Below are positions 25,775 to 34,289 of a stretch of DNA of 64,000 bases, piece after piece. How positions within the stretch are numbered: position 1 is the stretch's first letter; every line of letters starts with the position of its first letter. Both the position numbers and the translations under genes were made by a program. The stretch covers positions 1 to 64,000 of the forward strand of contig NZ_JAJQQS010000010.1 of the NCBI RefSeq assembly GCF_021228125.1, in the 5' to 3' direction. This stretch comes from Streptomyces albireticuli (lineage in GTDB: Bacteria; Actinomycetota; Actinomycetes; Streptomycetales; Streptomycetaceae). Below the pieces are notes generated by a model, which made no database searches, was not told where the DNA came from, and saw only the letters and a program-made list of their open reading frames with translations.

Positions 25775-28489
25775 ATGACCCGTACCCCGGAGTCGCCGGC
25801 CCCTGCGGTCTACGCGCTGCTTGCCGACGGGACGACCGTGCGGGTCAGACCTGTCGTACCGGAGGACCGTGCGGCGGTACTCCGGCTGTACGAGCGCATG
25901 TCCCCCAAGAACCTGCGGTTGCGCTTCTTCTCCACTGGCCCCCTCGTCGCGCAGAAGGCGGCGGAGGCGTTGTGTCTGGGCGCCGGGCCGGGAGACCGGG
26001 CTCTGGTAGCCGAAGTGGACGGTGAGGTGGTGGGGCTGACCGAGTACCACGCGACACCCACCGACCCGCCCGGAGGCAGACCGACCGCCGCCGAGGTCGC
26101 CCTCGCCGTGGCGGACGAATGGCACCACCATGGCGTCGGAACGCTCCTTTTGGAACACCTCGTCGACCTCGCGCGGGCCAAGGGGGTCCAGGAGCTGACG
26201 GCCGACGCGCTGAGCCAGAACATGCGAGTCATCAGGGTCTTCGCCGACCTCGGGCTGCCTGTACGACGGCGCTTCGAGGGGCCGGAGATCCACATTCGGG
26301 TGGCGCTGACGCCGGACGAGCACTATCTGACCGCCCTCGACACACGCGGGCGCACCGCCGACGTCGCCAGCCTCCGGCCACTGCTGCGGCCCGGCTCCGT
26401 CGCCGTGGTGGGCGCCGGCCACCGCCCCGGATCCGTAGGACGGGCCATCCTGCGCAATCTGCGTGCCAACGGTTTCACCGGCCCGGTGCACGTCGTGAAC
26501 CCGCACGGGCCCGCCCTCGACGGCCTGCCCTGTCACCCCGCCGTCTCCGACCTGCCGGAGACTCCCGAACTGGCCGTGCTGGCCGTCCCCGCCCACGCGG
26601 TACCCACTATCGCCGAGGAGTGCGGCGCGCGCGGAGTGCGGGCACTGGCGGTGGTGACGTCCGGGCTCGACGCCGTCCAGGCGGCCGGGCTGCGGGCGGC
26701 CTGCCGCCAGCACGGCATGCGCATGGTCGGCCCTAACTGCCTGGGCCTGGCCAATACGGAGAAGGACGTCCGGCTGGACGCGACGTTCGCCGCCCGCTTC
26801 CTTCTGCCCGGCACGGCCGGGGTCGCCACCCAGTCGGGCGGCGTCGGCATCGCGCTGCTGGACGGACTGTCCCGGCTCGGGATCGGCGTGTCGACGTTCG
26901 TCTCGCTCGGCGACAAGTACGACGTCAGCGGCAACGACCTCCTGCAGTGGTGGGAAGAGGACGGACGTACCGATCTCGCGGTGCTGCACCTGGAGTCGTT
27001 CGGCAATCCCCGTGCGTTCTCCCGTACCGCCCGGCGGGTGAGCAGGCGCATGCCAGTGCTCACAGTGGACGCGGGGCGCTCGGAGGCCGGGCGCAGGGCG
27101 GCGGCCTCGCACACAGCTGCCGCCGCCACGCCGACAATGACCCGGCAGGCGCTCTTCCACCAGGCCGGTGTCATCGCCACCCGGAGCATCGGGGAACTCC
27201 TGGACACAATGGCACTCCTGCACACACAGCCGCTGCCCGCCGGCGAGCGCGTGGTGGTGGTCACCAACGCCGGCGGGGTGGGCGTGCTGGCCGCCGACGC
27301 GTGCAGCGAAGCCGGGCTGAGCGTCCGTCCGCTGGAGCCCGCCCTGGCGGCGGAGGTCGCGGCCGTGCTGCCGGGGGGTGCGGCGGTCGGCAATCCGGTC
27401 GACGCCACCGCCGCCGTGCCCGAGGACCGGCTGCGCGCCTGTGTGGACCTGCTGGCGGCGCACCGGGACGTCGACGCGGTGCTGGGGGTACTGGTCCCAA
27501 CGGCCCTGGCCGCGGCCACCGGCGACGACCTGGTGCGGGCGTTCACCGATGCCCCGGAACGGGCTCCGTGCACGACGGCCCTCGTCCTGGTGGACCGGGC
27601 CGCGCGTGTGGAGTTGTTGCCAGCCGAGCGCGGCGGAGCTGTGCCCGCGTACGCCGACCCACAGGACGCCGCCCGTGCCCTGTCGTACACGGCCGCTTAC
27701 GCCCGGCGGCGAAGCAGGCCGCAGAGCCTGCCACCGGATCCGTCCAGCGTCGATACCGAAGGTGCCCGAGCGGATGTGGCGGAGTGGCTCGCCGAACGTC
27801 CCGAGGGCGGCTGGCTCGACCCGGTCCAATGCGCACGGCTCCTCACCCGCTACGGCATCCCGCAGGTCGCCTGGGAGTGGATGTGCGACGAGGAGACAGC
27901 CGCAGCGGCAGCCACGCGCCTCGCCGGCCCGGACGGCCGGGTCGTACTCAAAGCCCACTGGCCGGGGCTGGTGCACAAGACCGACGAGGGCGCCGTCCGC
28001 CTCGACCTCCAGGGCGAAGGGCAGGTACGAGCCGCCTACCGCGACTTCGTAGACCACTTCGGCGACCGGCTCTCCGGCGTGGTGGTGCAGCCTCATGCCC
28101 CGCACGTCCTGGAGTTGGTGGCAGGCGTCGTCCAGGACCCGGTCTTCGGCTCGCTCGTGCTCTTCGGCCAGGGCGGTACGGCCACCGACGTCCTGGCCGA
28201 CCACGCCGCCCGCCTCGCCCCGCTCACCACCTACGATCTCGACGACCTCATCACCTCGCCGCGCTGCTCCGTTCTCCTGTCGGGCCGCCACGGCGGCATC
28301 CCCGTCGACCTCGGTGCCCTCGAACGCCTGCTGTTGTGCCTGTCCCGGATGGCCTGTGACCTGCCCCAGCTCGCCGAGGCCGACCTCAATCCGGTGGTGC
28401 CCTGCCCGGACGGCGTCATGGCGCTGGACGTCCGCGTGCGGCTGGAACCCCACAAGGCGTACGACCCGTACCTGCGGCGCCTGCGCTGA
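25775..28489 (+). CDS. GNAT acetyltransferase fused to ADP-forming acyl-CoA synthetase-like protein
   Basis: 904 residues. An N-terminal GNAT domain (about 15-175: VRPVVPEDRAAVLRLYERMS; VADEWHHHGVGTLLLEHLV) is followed by a CoA-binding Rossmann domain (VAVVGAGHRPGSVGRAILRN). A succinyl-CoA-ligase-like segment (TQSGGVGIALLDGLSRLGIG; SHTAAAATPTMTRQALFHQA) and a C-terminal ATP-grasp domain (VVLKAHWPGLVHKTDEGAVR) complete it. The architecture resembles Pat/AcsP protein-lysine acetyltransferases with a regulatory synthetase-like half. It starts 78 bases after hypC and precedes the hydrogenase subunits, so a link between acetyl-CoA or acetylation state and hydrogen metabolism is suggested, not proven. 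The His in SHTAAA is where NDP-forming synthetases carry their phospho-His, so catalysis cannot be excluded. Confidence 0.92.
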   Translation: MTRTPESPAPAVYALLADGTTVRVRPVVPEDRAAVLRLYERMSPKNLRLRFFSTGPLVAQKAAEALCLGAGPGDRALVAEVDGEVVGLTEYHATPTDPPGGRPTAAEVALAVADEWHHHGVGTLLLEHLVDLARAKGVQELTADALSQNMRVIRVFADLGLPVRRRFEGPEIHIRVALTPDEHYLTALDTRGRTADVASLRPLLRPGSVAVVGAGHRPGSVGRAILRNLRANGFTGPVHVVNPHGPALDGLPCHPAVSDLPETPELAVLAVPAHAVPTIAEECGARGVRALAVVTSGLDAVQAAGLRAACRQHGMRMVGPNCLGLANTEKDVRLDATFAARFLLPGTAGVATQSGGVGIALLDGLSRLGIGVSTFVSLGDKYDVSGNDLLQWWEEDGRTDLAVLHLESFGNPRAFSRTARRVSRRMPVLTVDAGRSEAGRRAAASHTAAAATPTMTRQALFHQAGVIATRSIGELLDTMALLHTQPLPAGERVVVVTNAGGVGVLAADACSEAGLSVRPLEPALAAEVAAVLPGGAAVGNPVDATAAVPEDRLRACVDLLAAHRDVDAVLGVLVPTALAAATGDDLVRAFTDAPERAPCTTALVLVDRAARVELLPAERGGAVPAYADPQDAARALSYTAAYARRRSRPQSLPPDPSSVDTEGARADVAEWLAERPEGGWLDPVQCARLLTRYGIPQVAWEWMCDEETAAAAATRLAGPDGRVVLKAHWPGLVHKTDEGAVRLDLQGEGQVRAAYRDFVDHFGDRLSGVVVQPHAPHVLELVAGVVQDPVFGSLVLFGQGGTATDVLADHAARLAPLTTYDLDDLITSPRCSVLLSGRHGGIPVDLGALERLLLCLSRMACDLPQLAEADLNPVVPCPDGVMALDVRVRLEPHKAYDPYLRRLR

Positions 28490-28498
28490 GACCCGCGC

Positions 28499-28547
28499 CC
28501 GGATGGCCCGCCCCCTGCCGGCGCGCTCGGCGTGCGGGCCGTCCCGG
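28499..28547 (+). terminator. Possible stem-loop after the GNAT/synthetase gene
   Basis: Arms CCGGATGGCCCGC (28499-28511) and GCGGGCCGTCCCGG (28534-28547) pair with one or two mismatches around a 22-base loop, ten bases after the stop. There is no T-run, as is common in Streptomyces. It may separate the maturation unit from the subunit operon or only attenuate read-through. Confidence 0.35.
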
Positions 28548-28596
28548 ATGTGGTCAGGCTGAGGGGAACACTGCCACCGAGCGAGCAGGAGACGCC

Positions 28597-29775
28597 ATGC
28601 CCTCCGCGACGGCACCGCCGGACGCCGACAGCACGGCCTGCGTGCTGGACCTGGAAGGCATCGAGGCCCTCGTGCGGGAGCTGCGCGCCCGGGGCAGGAC
28701 AGTGATCGGACCGACCGCGCGGGACGGCGCCATCGTGCTGGCCGAACTCGAGTCCGCCGACGAGCTGCCCTACGGCTGGGGAGTGGAGCTGGAGGCCGGC
28801 TACTACCGGATGAAGCGGCGGACCGACGCCATGGCCTTCGCCCATAGCGCCGGCCCCCAGTCGTGGAAGAACTTCCTGCACCCCGAGCGAGCACGGCAGT
28901 GGACCGCCGACCGGGCTCCCGACGGTGGGATGACGGTCCGTGCCGAACGCCCGGAGCCGACCTCGTTCGCCTTCCTGGGCGTACGGCCCTGCGATCTGAG
29001 GGCCATCCAGATCCAGGACCGCGTCATGATCGGTGGCCGGCACCGGGACGATGCCTACGAGGAACGCCGTACCGGAGCGTTCCTGATCGTGGTCGAGTGC
29101 GTTGAACCGGGCGCCACCTGCTTCTGCGTCTCCATGGGCACCGGCCCCGCCGCGCAGCCCGGCTACGACCTGGCGCTCACCGAGGTGCTGGACGACAGCG
29201 GGCACCGCTTCCTGGCCCGCGCCGGCACCGAGGAAGGCGCGGAGATCCTGGAGAGCCTTCCGCACCGGCCCGCCGACGACATCACGCGCACTCGGGCCCG
29301 CGAGGACGTCGAGGCCGCCGCCGGGCGGATGGGCCGCACCATGCCGGACGTCGACCTGCGCGCGCTGCTCGCGGGCACACTGGACGCCGAGCGCTGGAAC
29401 GATGTCGCCGCCCGCTGCCTGACCTGCGGCAACTGCACCATGGCCTGCCCGACGTGTTTCTGCACCACCACTGAGGACGTCACCGACCTAACCGGTGATC
29501 ACGCTGAACGCTGGCGCCGTTGGGAGTCCTGTTACGACATGGACTTCACCCATCTGCCCGGCGGTTCCGTCCGGAGCACCGGGCGCAGCCGCTACCGCCA
29601 GTGGCTCACCCACAAACTCGGCACCTGGTGGGACCAGTTCGACAGCTCCGGCTGCGTGGGCTGCGGCCGTTGCATCGTGTGGTGCCCGGTTGCCATCGAC
29701 ATCACCGAGGAAGCGCACGCCCTGCACCAGGAATCCCTCGAACCGCAGGCTGAAACGAAGGGCGAGGCGTCGTGA
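28597..29775 (+). CDS. hyhB: Group 3b [NiFe]-hydrogenase beta subunit (Fe-S electron transfer)
   Basis: 392 residues. Two ferredoxin-type clusters are visible: RCLTCGNCTMACPTCFC and SGCVGCGRCIVWCPVAID. The N-terminal two thirds (FLGVRPCDLRAIQIQDRVMI; ATCFCVSMGTGP) match the sulfhydrogenase beta subunit family. It carries electrons between the hydrogenase module and the flavin subunit in the cytosol. The locus order beta, gamma, delta, alpha is that of group 3b enzymes such as Pyrococcus sulfhydrogenase I. Its stop overlaps the start of the cyclic-nucleotide-binding gene (GTGA). Confidence 0.93.
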   Translation: MPSATAPPDADSTACVLDLEGIEALVRELRARGRTVIGPTARDGAIVLAELESADELPYGWGVELEAGYYRMKRRTDAMAFAHSAGPQSWKNFLHPERARQWTADRAPDGGMTVRAERPEPTSFAFLGVRPCDLRAIQIQDRVMIGGRHRDDAYEERRTGAFLIVVECVEPGATCFCVSMGTGPAAQPGYDLALTEVLDDSGHRFLARAGTEEGAEILESLPHRPADDITRTRAREDVEAAAGRMGRTMPDVDLRALLAGTLDAERWNDVAARCLTCGNCTMACPTCFCTTTEDVTDLTGDHAERWRRWESCYDMDFTHLPGGSVRSTGRSRYRQWLTHKLGTWWDQFDSSGCVGCGRCIVWCPVAIDITEEAHALHQESLEPQAETKGEAS

Positions 29776-30227
29776 AGCCGACAGGGTTGCTCGCCGCGCT
29801 GCCGGAGGGCCCGCGCGAACGGCTGATGGAGCTGGGGCGCGAGGTGTCGTTCCCCGCCGGGGCGCGGATCTTCGAGGAGGGCGGCAGAGCCGACCACTTC
29901 TGGGTGATTCGCGACGGTGGCGTCAACCTCGACATCCACGTGCCCGGTCGCCGTAGCGCGGTCGTCGAGACGCTGGGCGCCGGGCGCTTGCTGGGGTGGT
30001 CCTGGCTGTGCCCACCGCATCAGTGGCATCTGGGGGCAGAGGCGACGAGCCCCGTCCACGCCTGGGAGTTCGACGCCAGCGAGGTGCTCGCCCTGTGCGA
30101 GCGCGACCCCGAACTCGACCACGCGCTGCTCACCTATGTGGTGGAGGTCATCGGCCGCCGCCTGCGGGCCGCGCGCACACGCCTGCTGGACCTCTACGGC
30201 CCCTACGGGAGCGGGTCGCCCGGATGA
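29772..30227 (+). CDS. Stand-alone cyclic-nucleotide-binding-domain protein
   Basis: 151 residues consisting of a single Crp/Fnr-type cNMP-binding fold (VSFPAGARIFEEGGRADHFW; LGAGRLLGWSWLCPPHQWHL) followed by the C-helix (VVEVIGRRLRAARTRL). The DNA-binding HTH normally following this helix is absent, and the protein ends soon after. The canonical RxS phosphate-binding element is not obvious; the loop reads GRLLGWSWL, so ligand binding is uncertain. It overlaps the genes on both sides, inside the hydrogenase operon, and probably acts on a protein partner rather than DNA. Confidence 0.9.
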   Translation: MKPTGLLAALPEGPRERLMELGREVSFPAGARIFEEGGRADHFWVIRDGGVNLDIHVPGRRSAVVETLGAGRLLGWSWLCPPHQWHLGAEATSPVHAWEFDASEVLALCERDPELDHALLTYVVEVIGRRLRAARTRLLDLYGPYGSGSPG

Positions 30228-31027
30228 CCGCCGTCCCCCTCCCCTACAGGGTGGTGAGCAACCGGCCCGAGACCACCGACACCCGCACGCTTACCTTGCG
30301 GCCCGTAGGCGAAGCCCTGCCTGCCTTCGCCCCGGGCCAGTTCGCCATGCTCTACGCCTTCGGGGTCGGCGAGATCCCGGTGTCCGTCGCCGGTTTGCAG
30401 GACGGCGCCCTGACCCACACCCTCCGCGGCGTAGGCGCCGTGTCGCGCGCCCTGTGCGCCGTCCGCCCTGGGACGCAGGTGGGTGTGCGGGGCCCCTTCG
30501 GCACCGGCTGGGACCTGCCGGCCGCCACCGGACGTGACCTGCTCGTGGTGGCGGGAGGCATCGGCCTGGCCCCACTGCGGCCCCTCGTCCAGGCGGCATT
30601 GTCCACGCCCCGCAACCACGGCCGACTGAACATCCTCATCGGCGCCCGCACGCCCGAGGACCTGCTGTACCGATCGGAACCGGATGCCTGGGGGCGACCG
30701 TACTGCGGTATGACCGTGGACCGTGCAGGACCTGAGTGGACCGGTCACGTCGGAGTGGTGACCACGCTGCTCGACCAGGCGGCGTTCACCCCGCACGAGA
30801 CCACGGCATTCGTCTGCGGGCCCGAGGTCATGATCCGCGCCACCGGCCGCGAACTGCTTCACCGCGGCGTACCGGCGCAGCACATCCGCGTCTCCCTCGA
30901 ACGCAACATGCACTGCGCCACCGGCCACTGCGGCCACTGCCAGCTCGGTCCGCTGCTCCTGTGCCGGGACGGGCCCGTCGTCGGATACGACCGTGCCGAG
31001 CCCCTACTCGCCGTACGGGAACTGTGA
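30224..31027 (+). CDS. hyhG: Group 3b hydrogenase gamma subunit (FAD/NAD(P)H oxidoreductase)
   Basis: 267 residues. A ferredoxin-reductase FAD domain (APGQFAMLYAFGVGEIPVSV) is followed by an NAD(P)-binding domain (LLVVAGGIGLAPLRPLVQAA; FVCGPEVMIRATGRELL) and a C-terminal [2Fe-2S] motif with CATGHCGHC and a distal Cys in LLLCRDG. It exchanges electrons between NAD(P)(H) and the Fe-S chain, making the complex a soluble H2:NAD(P) oxidoreductase. ATG 30224 overlaps the previous stop; the longer open frame upstream belongs to the other gene. Confidence 0.94.
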   Translation: MTAVPLPYRVVSNRPETTDTRTLTLRPVGEALPAFAPGQFAMLYAFGVGEIPVSVAGLQDGALTHTLRGVGAVSRALCAVRPGTQVGVRGPFGTGWDLPAATGRDLLVVAGGIGLAPLRPLVQAALSTPRNHGRLNILIGARTPEDLLYRSEPDAWGRPYCGMTVDRAGPEWTGHVGVVTTLLDQAAFTPHETTAFVCGPEVMIRATGRELLHRGVPAQHIRVSLERNMHCATGHCGHCQLGPLLLCRDGPVVGYDRAEPLLAVREL

Positions 31028-31028
31028 G

Positions 31029-31829
31029 ATGACCGCGCCCGTACGCTCCCGCCCTCGGCTCGGCGTGTTCAAGTTCGCCTCCTGCGACGGCTGCCAGCTG
31101 ACCTTGCTGGACTGCGAGGACGAGCTGTTGCCGCTGGCCGCCGATATCGACATCGCCCATTTCGTTGAGGCGTCGAGCGACATCCAGCCGGGCCCGTACG
31201 ACCTCTCCCTCGTCGAAGGATCGGTCTCCACCCCCGAACACCTCGAACGCATCCGGCGCATCCGCGCCGAGTCCCGCCACCTGGTGACCATCGGCGCGTG
31301 CGCCACAGCGGGTGGTGTCCAGGCCCTGCGCAACTTCGCCGACGTCGCCGAATTCCGCGCGACCGTCTACGCGAAACCCGAGTACATCGAGACCCTCGCC
31401 ACCTCCACCCCCATCTCCGCCCACGTCCCCGTCGACTTCGAACTGCGCGGCTGCCCCATCGACCGCGGCCAGCTCATCGAGGTCATCACCGCCTTCCTCG
31501 CCGACCGCCGCCCCGACATCCCCAACCACAGCGTCTGCTTCGCGTGCAAGCGACGCGGCATCACCTGCCTCCCCGTCGCACGCGGCATCCCGTGCCTGGG
31601 GCCGGTGACGCACGCGGGATGCGGGGCACTGTGCCCGGCCTACGGGCGGGGCTGCTACGGCTGCTTCGGACCATCGGCATCGACGAATATGCCCGCGATG
31701 ATCCCGCTGCTGCGCAGTGACGGCATGAGCGACGAGGACATCCTCCGCTTCCTGCACACCTTCAACGTTCACGACTTCGCCGCGATCGAACCACCGGGGG
31801 AACTCGGCGAAGAGGGGGCGGACTCATGA
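31029..31829 (+). CDS. hyhS: Group 3b [NiFe]-hydrogenase small (delta) subunit
   Basis: 266 residues. KFASCDGCQLTLLDCED holds the first two cysteines of the proximal [4Fe-4S] cluster, with GACATAGG and LRGCPIDRGQL supplying the rest. The second half has NHSVCFACKRRGITCLP and GCGALCPAYGRGCYGCFGP for further clusters. This NADH-ubiquinone-oxidoreductase 20-kDa-like small subunit has no Tat signal, consistent with a cytoplasmic enzyme. It starts two bases after the gamma stop and overlaps the large subunit start. Confidence 0.95.
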   Translation: MTAPVRSRPRLGVFKFASCDGCQLTLLDCEDELLPLAADIDIAHFVEASSDIQPGPYDLSLVEGSVSTPEHLERIRRIRAESRHLVTIGACATAGGVQALRNFADVAEFRATVYAKPEYIETLATSTPISAHVPVDFELRGCPIDRGQLIEVITAFLADRRPDIPNHSVCFACKRRGITCLPVARGIPCLGPVTHAGCGALCPAYGRGCYGCFGPSASTNMPAMIPLLRSDGMSDEDILRFLHTFNVHDFAAIEPPGELGEEGADS

Positions 31830-33163
31830 CACACCGCGGCTCGCGCGTGCTGCACGTCGGCGCCCTCGCCCGCGTCGAGGGAGAAGGAGCACTGCGCCTG
31901 CGGATCAGCGACGGCACCGTCACCCAGGCCCAGCTCAGCATCTACGAGCCGCCACGGTTCTTCGAAGCATTCCTACGTGGCCGCCGGCACACCGAACCAC
32001 CGGACATCACCTCGCGCGTGTGCGGCATCTGCCCCGTCGCCTACCAGACGAGCGCCTGCCACGCTATCGAGGACGTCTGCGGCATCACCGTCGACGGACA
32101 ACTGGCCGCACTGCGGCGGCTGCTGTACTGCGGCGAGTGGATCGAAAGCCACACCCTGCACATCTATCTACTCCACGCACCCGACTTCCTCGGCTGCGAC
32201 AACGCGATCGAACTCTCCCGCACCCATCGTGCCGACGTCGAACGGGGACTACGGCTCAAGCAGGCCGGCAACAGCATCATGGAGTTCCTGGGCGGCCGCT
32301 CCATCCATCCCATCAATGTCCGCGTCGGCGGCTTCCACCGCACCCCTACACGTACCGAATTCCGCCCGCTGGCCGAGCGGCTGCGGCAGGCGCGCGACGA
32401 CGCGCTCGCGACCGTCGCCTGGGTGGCCGGCTTCGACTTCCCCGAAGCCGAGTGCGACGCCGACCTGCTCGCCCTCACCGAACCGGGCACGTACGCCATC
32501 GAGACAGGTACCCCCACCGTGCTACCCCACGGCGACGGGCACCGCACGAGGACGTTCCCCCTGGCGGACTTCACCACCCGCGTGGTCGAGGAACAGGTCC
32601 CCCACTCCACCGCACTCCAGGCCCGGCTGGACGGCGGACGCCACCTCACCGGTGCTCTGGCCCGCTACGCCATCAGTGGACACCGACTCCCGCCCACCGT
32701 CCGGGAAGCGGCACGGGCGGCCGGCCTGGCCGACCCGGCCTCCGGGCAGGTCTGCCGCAACCCCTTCCGCAGCGTCGTCGTCCGCGCCGTCGAAGTTCTT
32801 TATGCCGTGGAGGAAGCCCTGCGCCTGATCGACGCGTACGAACCCCCGCCGTACCCCGCCGTGGATGTCCCCCCACGGGCCGGGACGGGCCACGGCGCCA
32901 CCGAGGCACCGCGCGGCACCCTCTACCACCGCTACACCCTCGACGACGAAGGGCTCGTCACCGACGCATGTCTCATCCCGCCCACCTCCCAGAACCAGGG
33001 CGCCATCGAGGAAGACCTGAGGCGAATCGTTCAGGACCGGCTGCGGCAGGGCGAGGCCACCGATGCCGAGCTGACCCGGCTGTGTGAACGGGCCATTCGC
33101 AATCACGATCCGTGCATCTCCTGCTCGGCCCACTTCCTCGACCTGACCGTCGTACGAGCGTGA
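31826..33163 (+). CDS. hyhL: Group 3b [NiFe]-hydrogenase large (alpha) subunit
   Basis: 445 residues. The Ni-Fe site ligands are Cys66/Cys69 in SRVCGICPVAY (L1) and Cys430/Cys433 in HDPCISCSAHFLD (L2). After the L2 His a nine-residue tail (FLDLTVVRA) remains; group 3 subunits are usually trimmed here by a maturation protease, and one is encoded at 22.6 kb. RVEGEGALRLRI near the N-terminus is the conserved Glu region. With the other three subunits it forms a cytoplasmic H2:NAD(P)H enzyme. Codon use matches the neighbours and nothing essential is missing. Confidence 0.96.
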   Translation: MTHRGSRVLHVGALARVEGEGALRLRISDGTVTQAQLSIYEPPRFFEAFLRGRRHTEPPDITSRVCGICPVAYQTSACHAIEDVCGITVDGQLAALRRLLYCGEWIESHTLHIYLLHAPDFLGCDNAIELSRTHRADVERGLRLKQAGNSIMEFLGGRSIHPINVRVGGFHRTPTRTEFRPLAERLRQARDDALATVAWVAGFDFPEAECDADLLALTEPGTYAIETGTPTVLPHGDGHRTRTFPLADFTTRVVEEQVPHSTALQARLDGGRHLTGALARYAISGHRLPPTVREAARAAGLADPASGQVCRNPFRSVVVRAVEVLYAVEEALRLIDAYEPPPYPAVDVPPRAGTGHGATEAPRGTLYHRYTLDDEGLVTDACLIPPTSQNQGAIEEDLRRIVQDRLRQGEATDAELTRLCERAIRNHDPCISCSAHFLDLTVVRA

Positions 33164-33173
33164 GGAAAGCCGC

Positions 33174-34289
33174 GTGAAACATCTCGACGAATACCGCGAC
33201 CCGGAGCTCGCCCGCCGGCTGCTGGACGAACTCCACCGCACCGCCACCCGCCCATGGCAGATCATGGAGGTCTGCGGCGGCCAGACCCACACCCTCGTCC
33301 GCCAGGGCATCGACGAACTCCTGCCCGCCGGCATGCGCATGATCCACGGCCCCGGCTGCCCCGTCTGCGTCACCCCACTGGAGACCCTCGACCGCGCCAT
33401 GGCCATCGCCGCCCGCACAGGGGTGATCCTCGCCAGCTTCGGCGATATGCTCCGCGTCCCCGGCTCCCACACCGACCTGCTCGCCCTGAGGGCCCGCGGA
33501 GCGGACGTCCGCGTCGTCTACTCCCCCATGGACGCGGTCAAGCTCGCCGAGGAGCACCCGGACCGGGACGTCGTCTTCCTCGCCGTCGGCTTCGAGACCA
33601 CCGCCCCAGCCAACGCCATGGCCGTATGGCACGCCTCCCGCCTGGGGCTGAGCAACTTCAGCATGCTGGTCAGCCATGTCCTCGTACCGCCTGCCATGAC
33701 GGCGCTGCTGGAGTCGCCCGAATGCGAGGTCCAGGCGTTCCTGGCAGCCGGGCACGTGTGCGCGGTCATGGGCTGGACCGAGTACGAACCCATCGTCGCC
33801 CGCTACCAGGTGCCGGTCGTGGTCACCGGCTTCGAACCGCTCGACCTGCTCGAAGGCATCCTGATGGCCACACGGCAACTCGAAGGAGGTAGGGCCGAGG
33901 TCGAGAACCAGTACGTACGGGCCGTGCGCCGCCAGGGTAACGGCGAGGCGCAGTCCGCCGTCGCCCGCGTCTTCCAGGTCACCGACCGTGCCTGGCGCGG
34001 CATCGGCGAGCTCCCCCACAGCGGCCTGGAACTCCGCCCGGAGTTCGCCGCGTTCGACGCCGCGCGGCGGTACGACGTCGACGGCCTGCACTCCGCGGAG
34101 GACCCCGAGTGCATCGCCGGCGGCATCCTCACCGGCGCGCGGCTGCCCACCGACTGCACCGCCTACGGAACCCGTTGCACGCCCCGCCACCCGCTCGGCG
34201 CACCCATGGTGTCGACGGAGGGAACCTGTGCCGCCTTCCACGCCGCCGGACGGGTCGCCACGTCTGTCAAGGAGGGAACGTCCTCGTGA
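33174..34289 (+). CDS. hypD: Hydrogenase maturation factor HypD
   Basis: 371 residues with the conserved EVCGGQTHTLVRQGIDELLP, HGPGCPVCVTPLETLD, LAVGFETTAPANAM and the C-terminal iron-sulphur cysteines in the region GTRCTPRHPLGAPMVSTEGT. HypD, with HypC, assembles the Fe(CN)2(CO) unit. The GTG start lies ten bases after the large subunit stop; the stop overlaps hypE. Normal length. Confidence 0.97.
   Translation: MKHLDEYRDPELARRLLDELHRTATRPWQIMEVCGGQTHTLVRQGIDELLPAGMRMIHGPGCPVCVTPLETLDRAMAIAARTGVILASFGDMLRVPGSHTDLLALRARGADVRVVYSPMDAVKLAEEHPDRDVVFLAVGFETTAPANAMAVWHASRLGLSNFSMLVSHVLVPPAMTALLESPECEVQAFLAAGHVCAVMGWTEYEPIVARYQVPVVVTGFEPLDLLEGILMATRQLEGGRAEVENQYVRAVRRQGNGEAQSAVARVFQVTDRAWRGIGELPHSGLELRPEFAAFDAARRYDVDGLHSAEDPECIAGGILTGARLPTDCTAYGTRCTPRHPLGAPMVSTEGTCAAFHAAGRVATSVKEGTSS

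Noticed and set aside
25379..28894. 1,171-codon open frame on the minus strand opposite the GNAT/synthetase gene
   Set aside because: Its translation is arginine- and glycine-rich, resembles no family, and lies antisense to a gene with clear domains. It is a GC-bias shadow.
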